From the NCBI RefSeq assembly GCF_900167145.1, contig NZ_FUWG01000004.1:109867-173866 (forward strand): 64,000 bases of DNA. Direction: 5' to 3'. This DNA is from Treponema porcinum (GTDB lineage Bacteria > Spirochaetota > Spirochaetia > Treponematales > Treponemataceae). The notes under the pieces are model-generated. The model was not told the origin of the DNA. It worked only from the letters and a program-made list of their open reading frames with translations, and did no database searches. Position numbers and translations under genes: made by a program. Below, piece after piece: positions 37,301-43,885 of the stretch (positions are counted from its first letter, which is position 1; each line of letters opens with the position of its first letter).

Positions 37301-38010
37301 TTTCGCCAAGCCATCTGTACGGAGCGGACGACGAAACGTTCATTCAGGGAAGAAAAGTTACGACCGCGAATACAGCAGCCGCTCCGGAAAACGTACCTTA
37401 TCCAGAAATCAACAGGATTATAGAAGAGTCAATTCCGGCTGCCGCAAAAGAAAACAGCGGAACCGGCGACGATTTTATAAGCAGGGAGCCGCGTTTTTCT
37501 CCGGCGGACTTTGGAACGATTGCGCATACGTATCTTGAGGCGGCAGTAAAGCAGACAGAACCTGTCGTTTCAAATACGGCAATCGCAGGAATTGCGGACA
37601 ACAAGAAGAACCTTAAGACAGTCCTTGAAATCTGCACAGAAATGGCAGAGGCATTTAAAAAGTCTCCTCTTGGAAAAGAAGCTTCTTGTTCAACTTGGCA
37701 CAAAGCAGAATATCAGTTCAAAAGTAGGATAGGGAAAAAAATCGTACGCGGAACGATAGACCTTGTGTTTAAAAGCGCAGACGGTTCGTACACGATTGTT
37801 GACTACAAGACAAACCAGACAATGAATCCGGAACTGTATTATGTTCAGCTTGCGTGCTACCGGCAGGCAGTTCAGGAAATGCTTGCGGTCCCGGACGATG
37901 TAAAAATCCGATGCGTCCTGTACTATCTTCGTTACCACAAGGAAATTGACATTACGGAAGAATGTTGCAGAACCGACATAGAAAAAAGCATTTCATCATT
38001 TGAAAATTGA
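34369..38010 (+). CDS. addA: AddA-type UvrD helicase-nuclease
   Basis: 1213 residues, ATP-dependent 3'-5' helicase with a RecB-like nuclease domain. Walker A 'VVSAGAGSGKTTVLAERF', Walker B 'IMIDEFQDNNAIQRDM', motif III 'FVGDEKQSIYKFRGADVSVF', motif V/VI 'HILSIHKSKGLEYPVVFICA' and 'RLVYVALTRAKDQLYI'. C-terminal nuclease: 'GTIAHTYLEAAV', 'GTIDLVFKSADGSYTIVDYK'. Co-transcribed with addB and followed at 18 nt by an rluA-type gene. The operon handles broken DNA ends for recombination. Confidence 0.93.
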   Translation: MKDEMNKAQSGERTFDENQKKAITVSRNAVVSAGAGSGKTTVLAERFSYLVTEKHYNADQILTLTFTKKATVEMSDRIYKVLKKKAPEQAAQFFKSNIKTLDSYCNSVAKTGAHLYGISPDFTQDDETISEQVYNMALPFILEHRDNFAVKTLVKTDSFDKIAKELFVQPVLENSTISSPVDFDACIQKQHEEILCAWKKNAAHADKTVNALLNSFNQFDGNRDTQTYRTLYAALGKPEAFPEVPLLSAEDIQKSDSAKIERYALFINRLEKLPLPRGKGVEEIKDCLNELRVVSPVLISLVNYVSGFYITKELIPLLQEFQEKVNGLKRATGVLTFRDVSSLALCILRDHPDLRKIEKEKYKAIMIDEFQDNNAIQRDMLFLLAERPERMETGVPSVEELCPDKLFFVGDEKQSIYKFRGADVSVFRALSNDFSDGNLSMATNYRSHQSLIAAFNTIFGGCAFPPEHGKNAARSGEQAEGTEKQPAVFYTTKDVSEGRPVPEYEAVYSEVTLSKSAQEEAETLGMAEKLYTPHIHLALYDKNQEASDGFLTEEEAEAKWTAEKIHQLITEGADGGKPVKPGDIAILLKSYSLQPMYERMLLNHGIPYNTETVTGFFSDGPVNDIFAFLRLCVYEEDSLSYAQILRSPMVNLSSEETNAIITLSLPPFSDDSAVQSVLEEEAFNRYLRAGIFFNELKSFSRNEPLTKTVTKLWYESGYCYETMWNQTVSMYGKMYDLIFELARQSEEQNMSLASFVDSVRTYQNQAEKLEGMDIPLEQADGVHILSIHKSKGLEYPVVFICATHKGSMRDRNANAVYSSKEYGITVNTPPSAAFPDSKSNYFYQKTADLEKARRYAELRRLVYVALTRAKDQLYITNGKYSYTENATEKYSPGGNGALESIYNVLEPVINFYLSEEYKGAKPFSVEYIPPMERTFESTAQKRKNSGAEKQKLIAELNANGTYKNAETVEKDDVPRLYLSPSHLYGADDETFIQGRKVTTANTAAAPENVPYPEINRIIEESIPAAAKENSGTGDDFISREPRFSPADFGTIAHTYLEAAVKQTEPVVSNTAIAGIADNKKNLKTVLEICTEMAEAFKKSPLGKEASCSTWHKAEYQFKSRIGKKIVRGTIDLVFKSADGSYTIVDYKTNQTMNPELYYVQLACYRQAVQEMLAVPDDVKIRCVLYYLRYHKEIDITEECCRTDIEKSISSFEN

Positions 38011-38028
38011 ACAAAAGGTGAATAAATT

Positions 38029-38937
38029 ATGGAAAAAAACACGACCCGGTTCAAACGGGAAAACAAGCCTGATTTTGGGCGTGAAAAAATAACTCTTCTT
38101 TACGAAGATGAATACATTGCCGTCATCTACAAGCCTGACGGAATGCTTTCTGTTCCTTATCCTGGAAGCAGGAACAGGACGGCGATTGATACGCTTGAAC
38201 AGCTTATGCGAAAAAAGGGAACGTTCTCAAAAAATCACAGACCGTTTGTAGTCCACCGGCTTGACCGCGATACTTCCGGCGTTATGATGTTTGCGCTTAC
38301 GGAAAAGGCGCAGAAAAAAATTATGGACAACTGGCAGACGATTGTTACCGAACGGCTTTACCGCGCCGTTGCGGAAAATCCGCGTAATCCAGAAGATGCG
38401 CTTAGTGATTCAGGGCTTATTGATGATGAGATTGCGTATAATGCGCACAACATCGGTTTTGTACCTAAAAAGGGTGCCCGGCCGGCAGATACGCCGTTTA
38501 CAAGGAAGGCTCTTCTGCACAAGCGGACTTTTTCAGGCAGGGAAGAACGGTCTGTTTATGAAAGAAACCTTACAGTAAAAAACGGACAGCCGCAGTTCAA
38601 GACGATTTCTGCACGTACGCACTACAAAATAATTGCACGCGGAAAAACACATACACTGTTTGAATTAAGCCTTGACACAGGGCGCAAGAACCAGATACGC
38701 GCGCACCTTTCTTCAAAAGGTTATCCTCTTGCCGGAGACGATAACTACCGCGCAAAAACAAACCCTTTCGCACGCCTTGCGCTGCACGCACGCACGTTGG
38801 AATTTACCCACCCTTTTACCGGCGAGCATAAGGTATTTGAAATACCAGAACCGGAAGAATGGCTGACATTCGTGCAGAACAACACCCGCCCACAAGAACA
38901 GTATCATCCGCGAAAAAAACAGCGGACAGTCAAATAA
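38029..38937 (+). CDS. RluA-family pseudouridine synthase
   Basis: 302 residues; converts uridines in 23S rRNA or tRNA. Catalytic Asp in 'VVHRLDRDTSGVMMFALTEK'; 'GRKNQIRAHLSSKGYPLAGD' is the second family hallmark. No N-terminal S4 domain, so more like RluA/TruC than RluC/D. An insert of ~35 residues ('EIAYNAHNIGFVPKKGARPA') lies in the middle. AAAAGG precedes ATG. The final codons run into the first unit of the tandem repeat 38921-39283, so its C-terminus 'QRTVK' is partly repeat-encoded. Confidence 0.9.
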   Translation: MEKNTTRFKRENKPDFGREKITLLYEDEYIAVIYKPDGMLSVPYPGSRNRTAIDTLEQLMRKKGTFSKNHRPFVVHRLDRDTSGVMMFALTEKAQKKIMDNWQTIVTERLYRAVAENPRNPEDALSDSGLIDDEIAYNAHNIGFVPKKGARPADTPFTRKALLHKRTFSGREERSVYERNLTVKNGQPQFKTISARTHYKIIARGKTHTLFELSLDTGRKNQIRAHLSSKGYPLAGDDNYRAKTNPFARLALHARTLEFTHPFTGEHKVFEIPEPEEWLTFVQNNTRPQEQYHPRKKQRTVK

Positions 38938-39283
38938 CCAGTTTCCTACGAAACTGTCAGTTTAATGCGACTGCGCCATTTCAGCGGTTGCATTAAACCT
39001 TCTTATTGAATTGCACACCGCAGAAAACTTCAGTTTTCGAGGATTGCAATTCCGTCCGCGTAAGCGGACAGTCAAATAACCAGTTTCGTATGAAACTGTC
39101 AGTTTAATGCGACTGCGCCTTTTACAGCAGTTGCATTAAACCTTCTTATTGAATTGCACACCGCAGAAAACTTCAGTTTTCGAGGATTGCAATTCCGTCC
39201 GCGTAAGCGGACAGTCAAATAACCAGTTTCCTATGAAACTGCAAGTTTAATGCAACTGCGCCATTTCAGCGGTTGCATTAAAC
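38921..39283. repeat. 142/143-bp tandem repeat, about 2.6 units, made of nested palindromes
   Basis: Units begin at 38921, 39063 and 39206. Each has GTCCGC-GTAA-GCGGAC, CAGTTTC-N4-GAAACTG, GTTTAATGC...GCATTAAAC and GAATTGCA...TGCAATTC enclosing GAAAACT-TC-AGTTTTC. Units two and three differ from the first at a few bases. The array starts inside the pseudouridine synthase gene and ends in the tRNA promoter. Confidence 0.9.
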
Positions 39284-39301
39284 CCCTTTTTTCTATATTA
39301 T
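39273..39301 (+). promoter_or_regulatory. tRNA-Leu promoter
   Basis: TTGCAT, 17-nt spacer, TATTAT, 9 nt before the tRNA. The -35 is the end of the last tandem-repeat unit. Confidence 0.55.
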
Positions 39302-39310
39302 ATATCTGTC

Positions 39311-39395
39311 GCCGGGATGGTGGAATGGTAGACACAAGGGACTTAAAATCCCTCGGCAGTTAAATGCCGTGCCAGTTCGAGTCTGGTTCCCGGCA
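39311..39395 (+). tRNA. tRNA-Leu(UAA)
   Basis: 85 nt. Acceptor GCCGGGA pairs with TCCCGGC; discriminator A; anticodon stem GGGA/TCCC with loop containing TAA; long variable arm CGGCAGTTAAATGCCG typical of Leu; T arm with TTCGAGT. CCA is not encoded. Confidence 0.95.
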
Positions 39396-39432
39396 AAAAA
39401 AGGCATTTGAGATTTTTCAAATGCCTTTTTTA
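39395..39432 (+). terminator. tRNA-Leu terminator
   Basis: GGCATTTGA (39402-39410), loop, TCAAATGCC (39417-39425), T-run; A-run in front makes it usable from both sides. Confidence 0.85.
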
Positions 39433-39451
39433 TAAACAGTCAATACAGAGA

Positions 39452-39486
39452 TAAGTAATCGCTTCAAGTGTTAATCAGCACTTCCC
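39452..39486. repeat. Interspersed repeat, relative at 53651-53694
   Basis: TAAGTAATCGCTTCAAGTG continuing to CAGCACTTCCC: 33 of 35 bases match the inverse of the copy at 53651-53694. Its last base is the first base of the phoU stop codon. Confidence 0.7.
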
Positions 39487-40133
39487 TAATTTCCGTTCAG
39501 CATAGTAACAACAGCTTCCGTAATGTTCACCGTGTGGTCGCCTATGCGTTCAAAATATTTGGCAATCATAAGCATTTCAAGCGCGCCCTCTGCCATTTTT
39601 TTGTCAGGCACTCCGCCGCCGCACATCATATCAACAAGTTCTACTTTTGCCTGCTGAAACAAAGAGTCAACGTCGTCGTCCATTTTCTGAACGGAAAGCG
39701 CAAGTTCCTTGTCACGCTGAACAAATGATGAGACAGCCATAGAAAGCATTTTTATAGTAATGTCAGCCATCTGCGCAATACTCTGATTTTTTTCGTTTGT
39801 AGTAAAATCTATATGGCGCGCTATTTCTGCAATGTCACTTCCCTGATCAGCAATGCGCTCCATATCAGTTATCATGTGGAGTGCCGCACTTATGGTACGC
39901 AAATCTCCTGCAACAGGCTGCTGCTGAAGCAAAAGCTTCATACAAAGTGCCTGAATGTACCTCTGCTTGGAGTCAGTTTCACGCTCGCACTGCATTGCAA
40001 GTTCAGTCATTTCCTTTGTTCCTGTAAGAAGCGCCTGCGTTGCATACGTAAGACAGTCCTCGCATTCTGCACCTAAAAAAATAAGGCTGTCATTCAATTC
40101 CTTCAACTGATTGTCAAAATGTGTTCTCATCAA
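39486..40133 (-). CDS. phoU: Phosphate transport regulator PhoU
   Basis: 215 residues, two three-helix PhoU repeats with 'IADQGSDIAEIARHI' and 'YFERIGDHTVNITEAVV' metal-binding E/D-x3-D motifs. It restrains phosphate uptake and the Pho two-component signal, acting in the cytoplasm at PstB/PhoR. AGGAG lies 7 nt before ATG. Last gene of the pst cluster, 108 nt after pstB. Confidence 0.95.
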   Translation of the reverse strand: MMRTHFDNQLKELNDSLIFLGAECEDCLTYATQALLTGTKEMTELAMQCERETDSKQRYIQALCMKLLLQQQPVAGDLRTISAALHMITDMERIADQGSDIAEIARHIDFTTNEKNQSIAQMADITIKMLSMAVSSFVQRDKELALSVQKMDDDVDSLFQQAKVELVDMMCGGGVPDKKMAEGALEMLMIAKYFERIGDHTVNITEAVVTMLNGN

Positions 40134-40241
40134 AATCTCCTATAAAAAGTCCGCAACAAAAAGGATTCTGAATTCTTTTCATCACGTTGCTGTACGCAAA
40201 CCAAAATTCTGTCCGCATCCGGCAAACTGAAAAGCGGAACA

Positions 40242-41015
40242 TCAACCGAAACGTCCGGTAATATAATCTTCCGTCTTTTTATTACGCGGCGAAGAGAAAA
40301 TCTGTTCTGTATCGCCGTACTCAATCATATTTCCCAAAAGGAAAAACGCCGTTTTATCGCTGATACGCGCCGCCTGCTGCATATTGTGCGTTACGATTAC
40401 GATTGTAAACTGCTTGCGAAGTTCGTCCAACAGTTCCTCTATTTTTCCGGTGGAAATAGGATCAAGTGCGCTCGTAGGCTCGTCCATCAGCAGAACCTCA
40501 GGATTTACGGCAAGAGCGCGCGCAATGCAAAGACGCTGCTGCTGTCCGCCACTCATTCCAAGCGCGCTTTTGTTCAGCCTGTCTTTTACTTCGTCCCAGA
40601 TTGCCGCACCGCGCAGGGATTTTTCTACAATTTCATCAAGTTCGCTTTTTTTCTTAAGTCCGTGAGTACGAGGTCCGTATGCAATGTTGTCATAAATACT
40701 CATCGGAAACGGATTAGGTTTTTGGAACACCATTCCGACGCGTTTTCTAAGGATATTAACGTCAATATCTTCAAACAGATTTTTTCCGTCAAGAAGAATT
40801 TCACCTTCTATGCGGCATCCTTCTACAAGATCATTCATCCTGTTCAGGCTTTTTAGCAGCGTTGACTTTCCGCAGCCACTTGGTCCGATGAATGCAGTTA
40901 TTTCATTCTCGTAAATATCCATATTGATTGAATGAAGTGCCTGAAAAGAACCGTAGAATAAATCAAGGTTCTTGATTGAAATCTTTGCTTTTGCAGCAGA
41001 AATATTTTCTTTCAT
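40242..41015 (-). CDS. pstB: Phosphate ABC transporter ATPase
   Basis: 257 residues. Walker A '[17 protein letters not shown]', signature '[19 protein letters not shown]', Walker B '[13 protein letters not shown]', switch His in '[15 protein letters not shown]'. Energises phosphate uptake through PstCA. Only 2 nt from the pstA stop, so translationally coupled. Confidence 0.97.
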   Translation of the reverse strand: MKENISAAKAKISIKNLDLFYGSFQALHSINMDIYENEITAFIGPSGCGKSTLLKSLNRMNDLVEGCRIEGEILLDGKNLFEDIDVNILRKRVGMVFQKPNPFPMSIYDNIAYGPRTHGLKKKSELDEIVEKSLRGAAIWDEVKDRLNKSALGMSGGQQQRLCIARALAVNPEVLLMDEPTSALDPISTGKIEELLDELRKQFTIVIVTHNMQQAARISDKTAFFLLGNMIEYGDTEQIFSSPRNKKTEDYITGRFG

Positions 41016-41017
41016 AA

Positions 41018-41839
41018 TTACTTCCTTTTCATTTTCTTTTCGATTTGTGCTGAAATGCAGTTCAAAAGAACTACAAACAAAACAAGTACGACCGCCGTTG
41101 CATACGCCTGTTCCGTGCGAAGACCTTCACACCACAGCGAATAAAGGTGAACCGAAAGCGTCCGACCGCTTCCCATAAGAGATGACGGAATGTGCGCAAC
41201 AGTTCCTGCCGTATACAGAAGAGCTGCAGTTTCTCCGATAATTCTTCCCACGCTAAGCACAATGCCGTTTATGATTCCTGGAATTGCCGCAGGAAGGACA
41301 ATCTTAAAAACAGTGCGGAGTTTACCGGCTCCAAGACCAAAGCTTGCTTCGCGGTACATATCCGGTACAGAAAGAAGAGCCTCCTCTGAGGTGCGCATTA
41401 TGACTGGAAGAATCATAATGGCAAGGGTGAAGCAGCCGGCAAGAAGGCTGAACTGCCATTTTAATGCAGTAACAAACAGAAGATAGCCGAAAAGTCCGTA
41501 TACAATCGACGGAATTCCCGAAAGCGTTTCTGCCGTTATTCTTATTACGCGTACAAACTTATTTCCGCGCTTTGCATACTCTGCAAGATACACCGCCGCC
41601 CCAACGCCTACAGGAACAGCAAGAACAAGGGAAAGAATAAGCACAATCACCGTATTTACAAGCGCCGGAAAAAGCGAGGCATTGTCGCTTGAGTAGTGCA
41701 AGGCAAATAGTGACGGCGTAATGTGCGGAAGCCCCATACACAAAATGTAGATTATAAGTCCCGCTATAATAACAAACGTAATTCCCGCACACAGCCGTAG
41801 CAGAAACCGCAGCACTAACGACTGTTTTGTCTGATTCAT
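41018..41839 (-). CDS. pstA: Phosphate ABC transporter permease PstA
   Basis: 273 residues with six membrane helices, N-terminal '[20 protein letters not shown]', and the EAA-loop '[20 protein letters not shown]'. Forms the membrane channel with PstC. GGAGG lies 7 nt before ATG, 29 nt after pstC. Confidence 0.95.
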   Translation of the reverse strand: MNQTKQSLVLRFLLRLCAGITFVIIAGLIIYILCMGLPHITPSLFALHYSSDNASLFPALVNTVIVLILSLVLAVPVGVGAAVYLAEYAKRGNKFVRVIRITAETLSGIPSIVYGLFGYLLFVTALKWQFSLLAGCFTLAIMILPVIMRTSEEALLSVPDMYREASFGLGAGKLRTVFKIVLPAAIPGIINGIVLSVGRIIGETAALLYTAGTVAHIPSSLMGSGRTLSVHLYSLWCEGLRTEQAYATAVVLVLFVVLLNCISAQIEKKMKRK

Positions 41840-41868
41840 ATTTTCCTCCAGAACTACAATCCGCCGGT

Positions 41869-42717
41869 TTATTCAGCAGAATGTTTTGTCATCATGAATA
41901 TGAAATTGATGACAAGAATGAAGAAGAACAGCACTACCGCCGTAGCAATAAGTGCTTCCCGGTGAAGACCTGCTGCATAGCCCATTTCAAGGACGATATT
42001 TGCAGTAAGCGTACGTATTCCTTTTGTAAGACCGTGCGGAAGAACAGCCTGATTTCCGGCAACCATAATGACCGCCATCGTTTCACCTACGGCGCGCCCT
42101 ACTCCTAAAATAACACCGGCGATAATTCCCGATTTAGCAGCCGGAAGTTCAGCAAAAAACACGCTCCGTTCCTTGCACGCGCCCAGCGCAAGCGAGCCTT
42201 CAAAATACAGTGACGGCACTGCGCGAAGTGACGTTTCGCTTACAGAAACAATCGTCGGAAGAATCATAATTGCAAGGACGATTGAAGCTGCAAGAATGCT
42301 TGTGCCGCTTCCACCAAATACAGTGCGGATTACCGGAACAATCGCCGTCAGTCCGAAAAAACCGTATACAACAGACGGTATGCCGGCAAGCAGGTTCACG
42401 CCGTGCCTCATAACAGGATAGAAACATGCCGGGCAGAAACGAGCCATAAAAATTGCCGTCATAATTCCTACAGGAACGCCCAGAATAATTGCACCGGCAG
42501 TTACGATAATGCTTCCCACAATCATCGGGAAAATGCCGAACTGTTCAAGTTCCGGCTTCCATTTCAGCCCGAAAATGAATTCCGTAAATCCTATTTTATG
42601 CATTGCAGGAATACCGTTTGCAAACATAAAAAAACAGATGAGCGCAACCGCTGCAACGGAAACGCAAGCCGTAAGAAAGAAAATCATTTTCATAGAAAAT
42701 TCTAATTTCGTTTTCAT
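41869..42717 (-). CDS. pstC: Phosphate ABC transporter permease PstC
   Basis: 282 residues from ATG at 42717; an upstream TTG (42750) is in frame but lies close to the Pho-box-like repeats and has no better ribosome site. Membrane helices start at 'IFFLTACVSVAAVALICFFM'; EAA loop 'TSLRAVPSLYFEGSLALGAC'. Preceded by a terminator after pstS and by its own Pho-box-like repeats at 42751-42778. Confidence 0.94.
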   Translation of the reverse strand: MKTKLEFSMKMIFFLTACVSVAAVALICFFMFANGIPAMHKIGFTEFIFGLKWKPELEQFGIFPMIVGSIIVTAGAIILGVPVGIMTAIFMARFCPACFYPVMRHGVNLLAGIPSVVYGFFGLTAIVPVIRTVFGGSGTSILAASIVLAIMILPTIVSVSETSLRAVPSLYFEGSLALGACKERSVFFAELPAAKSGIIAGVILGVGRAVGETMAVIMVAGNQAVLPHGLTKGIRTLTANIVLEMGYAAGLHREALIATAVVLFFFILVINFIFMMTKHSAE

Positions 42718-42750
42718 ACTTCTGACTATAGATGTTCTTTTCAAAAACAA

Positions 42751-42778
42751 AGTAAGGGAATTGTTAAGATTATGTTAA
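42751..42778 (-). promoter_or_regulatory. Pho-box-like direct repeats before pstC
   Basis: Minus-strand hexamers TTAACA, TTAACA and CTTACT spaced exactly 11 nt apart (starts opposite 42778, 42767, 42756). Same period and hexamer type as at 43817-43855. Confidence 0.5.
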
Positions 42779-42791
42779 TTTTCTGCCGCAT

Positions 42792-42840
42792 AAAAAAAAC
42801 AGCAGTCCTTCCGGCACCTGTCAATACCTTTTGGACTGCT
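42792..42840 (-). terminator. Terminator between pstS and pstC
   Basis: Minus-strand AGCAGTCC ... GGACTGCT (8-bp stem, 24-nt loop) followed by G and eight T. It would raise pstS over pstCAB. Confidence 0.8.
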
Positions 42841-42894
42841 CAAAACCAGCTTATATTCCCTAAAAAACTCTTTTTCCGAACAACAGATTTCTAT

Positions 42895-43758
42895 CTATTT
42901 AGTCTGGCTCCACTTTGTAATTTCGCCTGTATAGATTTTTCTGACCTGCTCTTTTGTAAGGTTTTCAGCAGGATTGTCCTTGTTTACGATAACTGCAATT
43001 CCGTCGATTGCGATTTTTGTTGCAGAAACGCCAGTTTCGCTTGATTTAAGTTCGCGGCTTGCCATTCCGATATCGCACACACCCTGAATTGCACTGTTTA
43101 CGCCTGTTGTAGAATCACTCTGTGAAACTTCAACGACGATTCCAGGATTTACAGCCTTGAATGCTTCTGCAAGTTTTTCCATAACTGGGAATACAGAAGA
43201 TGAACCTGCAACTGTTACTTTTCCTTTTGTTACATCAAACTTGTACGGAGCACCTTTCTGTACAGAGATGTAGCCTTTCTTTTCTACAATCGCCTGTCCG
43301 TCAGAAGAAACGATAAAGCGCATAAACTCAGCAGCTGCCGGAGAAAGTGAACTTTTGGTAATTACGTTGAACGGACGGCTGATTTTGTAACTTCCGTTCT
43401 TGATGTTGTCAACGCTTGCAACTGCACCGTCAATTTTAAGTGCCTTTACAGAGTTGTTCAAAGAACCGAGCGAAATGTATCCGATGGAAGAACCGTTGCC
43501 TTCAACAGAAGTGATTACAACTTCCGTACTGTTTGTAATATCAGCAGTATCAACAGTCATATCAACTTTTTTGCCCTGTGCATTATTTACTTCTACACCA
43601 AAAAGTTCAATGAATGCACCGCGTGTTCCGGAACCTGCTTCACGTGAAATTACAGTGATTGTGTCCTTAATTCCGGACTTCTTTTTTCCCCACGCAGAAA
43701 CTGATGAAACGCACAGCGCACCGATTACTGCACACGCAACCAATCTAGTCATTTTCAT
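42895..43758 (-). CDS. pstS: Phosphate-binding protein PstS
   Basis: 287 residues from ATG at 43758 with AGGAGG 7 nt upstream. Signal peptide 'MKMTRLVACAVIGALCVSSVSA'. Two PBP-like lobes: 'TITVISREAGSGTRGAFIEL' is the phosphate-binding P-loop-like segment and 'KGKVTVAGSSSVFPVMEKLA' the second. The order of the two segments is swapped compared with usual PstS: here the R-E-A-G-S-G-T-R-G-A-F motif, normally ~140 residues in, comes first and 'VTVAGSSSVFPVMEKLAEAF', normally at the N-terminus, comes late. This suggests a circularly permuted binding protein. First gene of the pst cluster. Confidence 0.92.
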   Translation of the reverse strand: MKMTRLVACAVIGALCVSSVSAWGKKKSGIKDTITVISREAGSGTRGAFIELFGVEVNNAQGKKVDMTVDTADITNSTEVVITSVEGNGSSIGYISLGSLNNSVKALKIDGAVASVDNIKNGSYKISRPFNVITKSSLSPAAAEFMRFIVSSDGQAIVEKKGYISVQKGAPYKFDVTKGKVTVAGSSSVFPVMEKLAEAFKAVNPGIVVEVSQSDSTTGVNSAIQGVCDIGMASRELKSSETGVSATKIAIDGIAVIVNKDNPAENLTKEQVRKIYTGEITKWSQTK

Positions 43759-43816
43759 ATATAAACCTCCTATGAAAATCATCTTTCGTTTGTCTGGGTA
43801 TACTCTACAGAATGTA

Positions 43817-43855
43817 TGTCAAGATACCGTAAATGAAATGTTAGGATTATGTAAA
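43817..43855 (-). promoter_or_regulatory. Pho-box-like direct repeats before pstS
   Basis: Minus-strand hexamers TTTACA, CTAACA, TTTACG and TTGACA, each exactly 11 nt from the next. This is the layout of PhoP/PhoB boxes, the last hexamer lying at the -35 position. Confidence 0.6.
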
Positions 43856-43875
43856 AGAATTTTACATAATCCTAA
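43841..43875. promoter_or_regulatory. 16-bp perfect inverted repeat upstream of pstS
   Basis: TTAGGATTATGTAAAA-GAA-TTTTACATAATCCTAA. It ends the upstream gene's transcript as a hairpin without a T-run and overlaps the distal Pho-box hexamers. Confidence 0.55.
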
Positions 43876-43885
43876 AATCCATCCA

